Assembly (NCBI GenBank): GCA_964608095.1
Contig: CAZSMK010000064.1
Coordinates: 1-20,004 of the forward strand
Length of the DNA: 20,004 nt
DNA from: CAZSMK01 sp964608095
GTDB taxonomy: Bacteria; Sumerlaeota; Sumerlaeia; MWCT01; JAGHBZ01
Reading direction: 5' to 3'
Shown: piece by piece, positions 14,473 to 20,004 of the stretch
Numbering within the stretch: the stretch's first letter is position 1
Layout of the letters: every line of letters begins with the position of its first letter
Position numbers and translations under genes: made by a program
Notes under the pieces: generated by a model
What the model was told of the DNA's origin: nothing
Database searches by the model: none
Seen by the model: the letters and a program-made list of their open reading frames with translations, nothing else

Positions 14473-14499
14473 AGGACCTATAGGACATATATGACCTAT
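14473..14499. repeat. Three tandem 9-bp repeats
   Basis: Three adjacent 9-mers of the type AGGACCTAT; the second differs at one position and the third at one position. They lie in the 149-bp gap between fhs and the DUF389 gene, which also has a weak GAACC/GGTTC stem at 14410-14429 that might end fhs transcription. Confidence 0.6.
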
Positions 14500-14545
14500 A
14501 AATATTTTAATGCTGTTTTAGAGGAGTATCTTTTGAACTACTAAC

Positions 14546-15571
14546 ATGGCGTTACGCTTGATAGATATTTATCTTCCGTCTGAAAAATCCCAGCAGGTAC
14601 AGGATGCCCTTGAAGTGAGGTGTATCTATAATTCCTGGATAAACCATTTAATTGATAATCAGATGGTAATGCGTGTCCTCATACCCTCGGAAGAGACGGA
14701 ACCGATTCTGGACATTTTGCAGAAACAATTTTGCATGATAGAGGGATTTCGTGCGTTCGTGCTCGACGTAGAAGCGGCGATACCGAGACCGGAGGCTGAA
14801 AAGAAAGCGGTCGATGCTGAAGCGGAACAAATCGAGGCGGAACAAAAACCCGCCACATCGCTTTCGCGCATAAGCCGGGAGGAACTCTACGCGGATGTCG
14901 TCGAGACAACGAAGCTCACGCGTGTGTTTATCTTGCTCGTAATCCTATCCTCAATCGTTGCCGCCATAGGGATGATGCGGAACAACGTGGCAGCCATAAT
15001 CGGCGCAATGGTCATAGCGCCGCTTCTTGGACCGAACGTCGCCCTCTCGCTTGCGACTACGCTGGGCGACATCGACTTATCCAGCCGTGCGTTACGCTCG
15101 AATGCAGTCGGCCTTCTCACCGGTCTTTTTTTCGCTGCCCTTATTGGTGTTTTCTTTGGTTTTGATCCTACCATACCGGAAATATATTCAAGGACAGAAG
15201 TGAGCTTAAGCGACATCGTGCTTGCCCTTGCCGCGGGTGGCGCTGCATCTCTCTCGTTTACGACTGCGGTTCCCAGCGCATTGATCGGCGTGATGGTCGC
15301 CGTGGCGTTGCTCCCCCCTCTTGTGTGCCTCGGGATGCTTATGGGTGGCGGGTATTGGCAGCTCGCATTCGGGTCGTTTCTGCTTCTGCTGACCAACCTG
15401 ATCTGCATTAACCTTGCCGGCGTGATGAGTTTCATGGCACAGGGTATTCGCCCTGTGCGGTGGTGGGAAGCCAACCGCGCTAAAAAAGCCAGCCATATTG
15501 CCATAACTATCTGGTCTTCTCTCCTTATCTTGCTCGCCATTGTTATCGTTATCTCAAAATCCAAACCATGA
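14546..15571 (+). CDS. DUF389 / TIGR00341 family membrane protein (341 aa)
   Basis: Integral membrane protein of unknown function. Residues 1-75 form a small soluble domain (ALRLIDIYLPSEKSQQVQDAL), then an acidic Ala/Glu-rich linker (about 80-102). From about residue 125 come roughly six hydrophobic segments carrying the DUF389 signature around NNVAAIIGAMVIAPLLGPNVA (147-167) and AVALLPPLVCLGM. The family occurs in bacteria and archaea and has no settled role. The ATG at 14546 is the first possible start, because TGA at 14534 closes the frame upstream. GAGGAG (14521-14526) is 19 bases away, too far for normal use; a three-codon frame TTG-AAC-TAC-TAA (14533-14544) ends one base before the ATG and may couple translation. 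A hairpin follows the gene. Confidence 0.88.
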   Translation: MALRLIDIYLPSEKSQQVQDALEVRCIYNSWINHLIDNQMVMRVLIPSEETEPILDILQKQFCMIEGFRAFVLDVEAAIPRPEAEKKAVDAEAEQIEAEQKPATSLSRISREELYADVVETTKLTRVFILLVILSSIVAAIGMMRNNVAAIIGAMVIAPLLGPNVALSLATTLGDIDLSSRALRSNAVGLLTGLFFAALIGVFFGFDPTIPEIYSRTEVSLSDIVLALAAGGAASLSFTTAVPSALIGVMVAVALLPPLVCLGMLMGGGYWQLAFGSFLLLLTNLICINLAGVMSFMAQGIRPVRWWEANRAKKASHIAITIWSSLLILLAIVIVISKSKP

Positions 15572-15573
15572 AA

Positions 15574-15614
15574 TCAGAATCTTTTTTTACGATTTAAGGA
15601 AAAAAGATTTTCTG
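15574..15614 (+). terminator. A/T-rich inverted repeat after the DUF389 gene
   Basis: TCAGAATCTTTTTTT (15574-15588) faces AAAAAAGATTTTCTGA (15600-15614), with a two-base bulge and an 11-base loop, starting 3 bases after the stop codon. The stem is weak in GC and no T-run follows the right arm, so it is a possible but atypical terminator. Confidence 0.35.
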
Positions 15615-15657
15615 ACGATAAAGTAGACATCAAACAATAAAGATGGAGGAGTGAAAT

Positions 15658-16326
15658 ATGGAACAAGAAGCAAAAGGTTTAGTAGGGATACCCTTGATTG
15701 GTGATAAGTGTCCTCAGCTCAAGGTACAGACTACTCAGGGGATGAAGACGATTCCGGATGATTATGCGGGGAAGTGGCTGGTTTTGTTCAGTCATCCGGG
15801 TGACTTCACACCGGTATGTACCACCGAATTCGTGGCGTTTGCGAAACGCAACGACGAGTTTGCGAAACTAAATTGCAGCCTGATGGGACATTCGATTGAC
15901 CAGGTGTTTGCTCATATCAAGTGGGAAGAATGGATAGAAGAAAAGCTCGGGGTTAATATCCCCTTTCCCATAATTGCCGACGGGTCAGGCGTTGTTGCTC
16001 AAACCCTCGGTATGGTCCATCCCGGTAAAGGTACCAATACGGTTCGCGCAGTATTCGTTATCGATCCCAACGGGATTATCAGGTTGATGATGTATTATCC
16101 GCAGGAGATTGGAAGGAACATGGACGAGATTTTGCGGGTCGTAAAGGCGCTGCAAGTGTGCGATTCACATAAAGTAGCCCTTCCCGCAGGATGGCCCAAT
16201 AATGAGTTGGTCAGCGACGAGGTCATTGTTCCGCCGGCGACTAATGTGAAAGATGCCAAGGAGCGACCCAAACAATACACATGCTATGATTGGTGGTTTT
16301 GCCACAAAAAACTCGAAGGAAAATAA
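15658..16326 (+). CDS. Peroxiredoxin, Prx6/archaeal thioredoxin-peroxidase type (222 aa)
   Basis: Thiol peroxidase that removes hydrogen peroxide and organic peroxides in the cytoplasm. Peroxidatic cysteine C54 lies in the motif SHPGDFTPVCTTEF (T51 and P47 conserved), with the family arginine in TVRAVFVIDP. Length and the long C-terminal arm fit the Prx6 group. Two cysteines in the tail, C209 and C215 (YTCYDWWFCHKK), are six residues apart, as are C207 and C213 in the Aeropyrum pernix enzyme as I recall it; there one of them resolves the oxidised peroxidatic cysteine. C167 is an extra cysteine. ATG at 15658 has GGAGGAG about 7 bases upstream. A strong hairpin lies between this gene and the sulfur oxygenase reductase gene 126 bp downstream. 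Peroxide defence next to an oxygen-using sulfur enzyme makes sense. Confidence 0.93.
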   Translation: MEQEAKGLVGIPLIGDKCPQLKVQTTQGMKTIPDDYAGKWLVLFSHPGDFTPVCTTEFVAFAKRNDEFAKLNCSLMGHSIDQVFAHIKWEEWIEEKLGVNIPFPIIADGSGVVAQTLGMVHPGKGTNTVRAVFVIDPNGIIRLMMYYPQEIGRNMDEILRVVKALQVCDSHKVALPAGWPNNELVSDEVIVPPATNVKDAKERPKQYTCYDWWFCHKKLEGK

Positions 16327-16341
16327 CCGCCACTCAAACAT

Positions 16342-16398
16342 AAATCTTCACCCATATCATGGAGAGCGGATTTCCCTGTTTATGGGTGAAGATTTTTT
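16342..16398 (+). terminator. Rho-independent terminator with long loop between prx and sor
   Basis: AAATCTTCACCCATA (16342-16356) is perfectly complementary to TATGGGTGAAGATTT (16381-16395), with a 24-base loop and a T-run (16393-16398, then TTTTT after GG). It starts 16 bases after the peroxiredoxin stop. It may end prx transcription or attenuate read-through into sor. Confidence 0.72.
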
Positions 16399-16410
16399 GG
16401 TTTTTGGAAG

Positions 16411-16420
16411 ACCTTAAGGT
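16411..16420. promoter_or_regulatory. Palindrome ACCTTAAGGT in the sor leader
   Basis: Perfect 10-bp palindrome between the terminator and the sor Shine-Dalgarno (AAGGAG at about 16440-16445). Possible regulator site; no clear promoter boxes were seen next to it. Confidence 0.25.
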
Positions 16421-16452
16421 AGGGTAATCCTGGACACAGAAGGAGAGAGAGT

Positions 16453-17382
16453 ATGAACGCAAAAGTAACTGATAGCCCTATCTACGTGGCTATTAATGCA
16501 ACAAAAGTGAAGAATGAAGAGGAGAGTTTCAATTTAATGAGAAATGTGGGACCACGTGTGTGTATAACCACGGCAACTCACCCGGGCTTTATCGGCTTTC
16601 AGGCGAATTACCAGACAGGGATTCTTCCTCTTGCCGGACGATACGGCGGCGGCGCTGTTAATATGGAGAAGGAACTCAATCCGCTCCGTAATTACCAATA
16701 TACCATGTGGAAAACCTACCAGGACCACGATGAGTTCCACGAACAACAGTTCAACCGTGTATTCGAGTTGTGCGGAGCGTGTATGTCCATGGTGGTCGAG
16801 GGACCGTGGGAACCTGTCTACACGGTAGTAAAGGCAAAGATGCCGCCGGTCAGATCGATGGGGCAGATAGGCGACCTTGCACAGGACCTTATGCAGAACA
16901 AGGAATACGTCAGGTTTGCAACGCCGATGCGGTGCGTGGCAATCGCCGAGCATACCGTCAAACCTGGAAAAGAACAGGAATTCGAGAAAGGCGCGGTCGA
17001 TACCATGGAAGCCCTGTCGGATTCGACCGGTTTCCTGGGGTATATGATTCTGAAACAGATGGGCGTATGCGCGTTCGGGAGTTTCATGCTCGATCCTCGA
17101 TCAACAGCGGAATCACTTATGACGCTCGGCGCCAATCCACCGAAAAATCCTCAACCCCTGTTCAAGACACCCGAGGCAAATCCCTCTCCTCCTGAATATG
17201 TTATCCATAGCGAATGGGAAGCACCCGAGATGGCTCAACTCGGTTTCGCTAAGGTGCTCGTTAACTATAACATCAAAAAAATACACGACGAAGGCGTGAT
17301 GGCTCACTTAATCCGCGGTCCCTACATCATGTTCTTCAATCCGATGATGGAAGAGCCGGGATGGCGTGAATACCTTGCGTAA
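16453..17382 (+). CDS. sor: Sulfur oxygenase reductase (309 aa)
   Basis: Cytoplasmic, mononuclear non-haem iron enzyme that converts elemental sulfur plus O2 into sulfite, thiosulfate and sulfide; in known members it forms a hollow 24-subunit shell. All residues known from Acidianus ambivalens SOR are present with a constant offset of 6: persulfide cysteine C37 (C31), iron ligands H92, H96 and E120 (H86, H90, E114), and the CxxC pair C107/C110 (C101/C104). Other family blocks: VGPRVCITTATHPGFIGFQ, ILPLAGRYGG, GPWEPVY, AIAEHTVKPGKE, and the C-terminal GPYIMFFNPMMEEPGWREYL. Length 309 matches the family (about 308-311). ATG at 16453 has AAGGAG about 7-10 bases upstream. SOR is uncommon, being scattered in thermoacidophilic archaea and a few sulfur-oxidising bacteria, so its presence beside anaerobic-type folate genes suggests gene transfer. 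Confidence 0.96.
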   Translation: MNAKVTDSPIYVAINATKVKNEEESFNLMRNVGPRVCITTATHPGFIGFQANYQTGILPLAGRYGGGAVNMEKELNPLRNYQYTMWKTYQDHDEFHEQQFNRVFELCGACMSMVVEGPWEPVYTVVKAKMPPVRSMGQIGDLAQDLMQNKEYVRFATPMRCVAIAEHTVKPGKEQEFEKGAVDTMEALSDSTGFLGYMILKQMGVCAFGSFMLDPRSTAESLMTLGANPPKNPQPLFKTPEANPSPPEYVIHSEWEAPEMAQLGFAKVLVNYNIKKIHDEGVMAHLIRGPYIMFFNPMMEEPGWREYLA

Positions 17383-17626
17383 TCATCTTAACATTAAGAA
17401 TACTTAGCGACTGCACATTTCCTTTCTACCTGCTCAATCTCCTCCTGTCTAAGCATCTCGAATTCAAGTGAAATATTATATCTCCTCTCTGATACCCCCG
17501 GTTCTTTTTGGTTTAATTTCGTGTTGACAACATGCTATAACTACATTTCGTCACCTGAAAGTTTTTTCTATCCGAAACTGTAGGCGCCGATAACTCTATG
17601 TAAAAAGTGAGAGATAAAAATCCAGG
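17383..17626. other. Intergenic region (244 bp) between sor and the P-type ATPase gene
   Basis: AT-rich, with an 11-base palindrome TGTTGACAACA (17522-17532) and a TATAAC nearby (17536-17541), but the spacing does not make a standard promoter. No hairpin terminator was found after sor. Confidence 0.4.
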
Positions 17627-19966
17627 ATGCTGATGAAGATGAAGGAACTGGAGCGAAAAACGATAATTTCACACGAACCTGAAGAAGCGCTTGAAGCATT
17701 AGGGGTGGCGCGCGAAAAGGGACTGGGGCAGGACGAAGTAGTATCGAGGCTGAAAGAATACGGCAAAAATGTCCTCCGCGAGATAAAGAAGCGAAGCGCC
17801 TGGGAGATTCTTCTCAACCAGTTCAAGAGCCTTGTCGTGCTCCTGCTCGTGGCAGCGTCGGGAGTGGCGTTTGCGTTTCAGGAATGGATCGAGGGGATTG
17901 CGATCGCCGCAGTGATTTTTATCAACGCTCTTATCGGGTTTGTCACAGAGATACGCGCAGTCCGCTCCATGGAAGCCTTACGCCGAATGGGAAGCGTGAA
18001 AGCAAGAGTCAAGCGCGACGCGACGGTGAGCGAAGTTCCTGCAGAACAATTGGTTCCCGGCGATATTGTCGTCATCGAAGGCGGCGATATAGTGACTGCG
18101 GATCTGCGTGTGATAGAGGCGTCAAAACTCGAAGCGGACGAATCGCCTCTTACCGGCGAGTCGGTTCCTGTATCCAAACAGGTCGAGCCAATCGAGCCGG
18201 AGGCAACTATTGCTGAACAAGCCAATATGCTCTTTAAGGGAACGTCGGTAACCCGTGGTTCCGGTGAAGGTGTGGTGGTCGCAACGGGTATGAATACCGA
18301 GCTCGGTCAAATCTCAACGTTGGTTGAAAAGGCGGAAGAAGAAGTCACCCCGCTGGAGAAACGCCTTGATCAGCTGGGGCGACGCTTGATCGGTGTCACG
18401 CTCGGCATCGCCGCTATTGTTGCGATCTCCGGTATCCTTGCAGGGAAAGAGATTTTTCTCATGATCGAAACCGGCATCGCCCTTGCCGTTGCCAGTATAC
18501 CGGAAGGTCTCCCCATAGTCGCCACCATAGCCCTTGCCCGCGGCATGTGGCGAATGGCAAAACGAAACGCCCTTATCAATAGACTATCCTCGGTTGAAAC
18601 TCTCGGCTCAACCAATGTTATATGCACCGATAAAACCGGCACCCTGACTGAAAACGAGATGACGGTTACACGTATAGCAATCGAGGATGTCGAGATTAAT
18701 GTCAAAAAGAAGAAAAACGAAAAGTCCCCGTTCTTTATAAATGGCAAACCGGTTAAAAACGAGGAAAACGAAACTCTTAACGAAATACTCAAAGTCGGTG
18801 TTCTCTGTAATAACGCATCGCTTCAAGAAGAATCGGAAAAGGAGGAGGCAAAGGCGGTCGGCGATCCTACGGAGGTCGCCCTGTTGCGCGTTGCCGCCAG
18901 GGCGGGTATACATAAGGACGAACTTGTCCGAAAGATGCCTGAGGCACGCGAGGAAGCATTCGATTCGGAAACTAAAATGATGGCTACATATAACGAAGAG
19001 GATGACGGCTATTATGTAGCAGTAAAAGGAGCGCCTGAATCTGTGCTTGATGCGTGTACCACGATGCTCGAGGAAGGCAAGGAGCGAGAATTAAACGAGG
19101 AGGATAAAGAGCGCTGGATAGATAAGAATGAGCGAATGGCGGACGAGGGGCTCCGCATGATGGCATTCGCCCGAAAACGCGTGAGTTCTGTTGATGAACA
19201 ACCTTACCAAAACCTCACCTTTCTTGGTTTATACGGACTCATGGATCCACCGCGTGAAGATGTGCGCACTGCCGTCGATTCGTGTCAGGATGCCGGTATT
19301 AAAGTAGTCATGGTAACGGGTGATCAACCCTTGACTGCCCGCGCTATTGCGCTCGGTGTCGGTCTTGTGGACGATCCCGAAGCGGCGGTTATTCATGGGC
19401 GTGATCTAAAAAAGCCCCAGGATATGACAGATGAAGAACGCGAACACATACTCGATGCCGCGATATTCGCCCGTGTGAATCCGAGGCAGAAACTCGATCT
19501 GATTGAAGTGCACCAGGGAGAAGGCTCTATTGTCGCCATGACGGGCGACGGCGTGAACGATGCACCCGCACTTAAAAAGGCGGATATCGGTATTGCAATG
19601 GGACTACGCGGCACTCAAGTCGCTCGTGAGGCTTCCGATATGGTGCTCAAGGATGACGCCTTTCCCACTATAATCGCCGCAGTCCAGCAGGGACGCATAA
19701 TCTTCAACAATATCAGGAAATTCGTACTGTATCTCATGTCGTGCAACGTCAGCGAAATTTTTGTCGTATTTCTGGCGTCACTTATTAATGCGCCCCTACC
19801 TATTCTCCCGTTGCAGATATTGTTTCTGAATTTTGTAACGGACGTTTTCCCCGCGCTGGCGTTAGGCGTAGGTGAAGGGGATCCGGCGGTTATGAAAAAA
19901 CACCCCAGAGATGCTATGTGTAAAGTCAACCTGAAAAATACTATTAAATGTATTTTTCTTGGTTGA
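17627..19966 (+). CDS. Calcium-type P-type ATPase, C-terminally truncated (779 aa)
   Basis: ATP-driven cation pump of the Ca2+ (SERCA/PMR1, P2A) type. N-terminal cation-ATPase domain; A-domain SPLTGES (173-179); PEGLP (292-296) in membrane segment 4, typical of calcium pumps; phosphorylation motif DKTGTLT with D335; hinge MTGDGVNDAPALKKADIGIAMG. Segment 5 has SCNVSEI and segment 6 NFVTD, matching the N/E and N/T/D calcium ligands of SERCA. Intact proteins run to about 870-910 residues with ten membrane segments. Here family similarity stops at KKHPRD (about 19914), is followed by 18 unrelated residues, and ends in TGA inside a hairpin, so segments 7-10 are missing. No other frame continues the family. 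The start is uncertain: ATG at 17627, 17633 or 17639. The protein as encoded is probably not a working pump. Confidence 0.9.
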   Translation: MLMKMKELERKTIISHEPEEALEALGVAREKGLGQDEVVSRLKEYGKNVLREIKKRSAWEILLNQFKSLVVLLLVAASGVAFAFQEWIEGIAIAAVIFINALIGFVTEIRAVRSMEALRRMGSVKARVKRDATVSEVPAEQLVPGDIVVIEGGDIVTADLRVIEASKLEADESPLTGESVPVSKQVEPIEPEATIAEQANMLFKGTSVTRGSGEGVVVATGMNTELGQISTLVEKAEEEVTPLEKRLDQLGRRLIGVTLGIAAIVAISGILAGKEIFLMIETGIALAVASIPEGLPIVATIALARGMWRMAKRNALINRLSSVETLGSTNVICTDKTGTLTENEMTVTRIAIEDVEINVKKKKNEKSPFFINGKPVKNEENETLNEILKVGVLCNNASLQEESEKEEAKAVGDPTEVALLRVAARAGIHKDELVRKMPEAREEAFDSETKMMATYNEEDDGYYVAVKGAPESVLDACTTMLEEGKERELNEEDKERWIDKNERMADEGLRMMAFARKRVSSVDEQPYQNLTFLGLYGLMDPPREDVRTAVDSCQDAGIKVVMVTGDQPLTARAIALGVGLVDDPEAAVIHGRDLKKPQDMTDEEREHILDAAIFARVNPRQKLDLIEVHQGEGSIVAMTGDGVNDAPALKKADIGIAMGLRGTQVAREASDMVLKDDAFPTIIAAVQQGRIIFNNIRKFVLYLMSCNVSEIFVVFLASLINAPLPILPLQILFLNFVTDVFPALALGVGEGDPAVMKKHPRDAMCKVNLKNTIKCIFLG

Positions 19967-19968
19967 CT
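19924..19968. repeat. Hairpin at the end of the truncated ATPase gene
   Basis: AGTCAACC plus GAAAAATAC (19924-19941) faces GTATTTTTC plus GGTTGACT (19950-19968), separated by a one/two-base bulge and an 8-base TATTAAAT loop. It lies wholly in DNA unrelated to the ATPase family and carries the stop codon in its right arm. A second hairpin, GTGATC/GATCAC with an ATCA loop, follows at 19977-19992. Subterminal hairpins of a mobile element or an intergenic hairpin repeat are possible. Confidence 0.6.
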
Positions 19969-20004
19969 CATTAACGGTGATCATCAGATCACATCCACTC
20001 CCAC

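Noticed and set aside
14887..15564. 225-codon minus-strand frame opposite the DUF389 gene
   Set aside because: The plus-strand product has clear family motifs and membrane segments; the antisense product has no recognisable feature and no SD.
17522..17541. TTGACA followed by TATAAC before the ATPase gene as a promoter
   Set aside because: Only 6 bases separate the two hexamers, so they cannot be the -35 and -10 of one promoter.
1..20004. CRISPR arrays, tRNA or rRNA genes, transposases
   Set aside because: No regularly spaced repeats, no tRNA-like cloverleaf or rRNA signatures, and no transposase motifs were seen on either strand.

Overview
The window reads as a chromosomal segment of an uncultivated, Gram-negative-type bacterium. 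It carries type IV pilus genes, one-carbon genes of the tetrahydrofolate/Wood-Ljungdahl type, and a separate sulfur/oxygen-stress pair. No rRNA, tRNA or CRISPR was seen and no transposase gene is visible, so I do not assign a phylum; a candidate-phylum or Desulfobacterota-like anaerobe with some exposure to oxygen would fit.

Left part (1 to about 9770, minus strand, read right to left): pilT retraction ATPase (8702-9763), a large rhomboid-protease fusion (5863-8388), then minor prepilins pilV-like (5124-5600), pilW-like (4536-5069) and a 554-residue PilX-like protein (2836-4500). Next comes a decayed pilV/pilW relic (1935-2325), then a second 554-residue PilX-like protein (234-1898). The left edge may hold the start of another gene (TTG at 39). 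The order shows an ancient tandem duplication of a V-W-X module: one copy is complete, while in the other V and W were fused by a deletion of about 670 bp and carry stop codons, and only its pilX stays open.

Middle (9873-14396): two divergent folate genes. On the minus strand is a 798-residue protein joining a methylenetetrahydrofolate reductase domain, a cysteine-rich MetV-like zinc/iron-sulfur domain and a pterin-binding methyltransferase-like domain. On the plus strand is formate-tetrahydrofolate ligase (fhs). Together they cover the entry and late steps of the folate methyl branch. fhs has a strange G-rich stretch over a normally conserved loop.

Right part (14546-20004, plus strand): a DUF389/TIGR00341 membrane protein, an archaeal-type peroxiredoxin (C54, C209, C215), a strong hairpin terminator, a sulfur oxygenase reductase with every known active-site residue, and a Ca2+-type P-type ATPase. 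The ATPase stops after the sixth membrane segment, where unrelated AT-rich, hairpin-forming sequence takes over.

The items most worth following up are the sulfur oxygenase reductase next to a peroxiredoxin, the three-domain folate fusion, the rhomboid fusion inside the pilus cluster, the pilus-module duplication with its relic, and the two places where sequence departs abruptly from its family (fhs loop, ATPase end).
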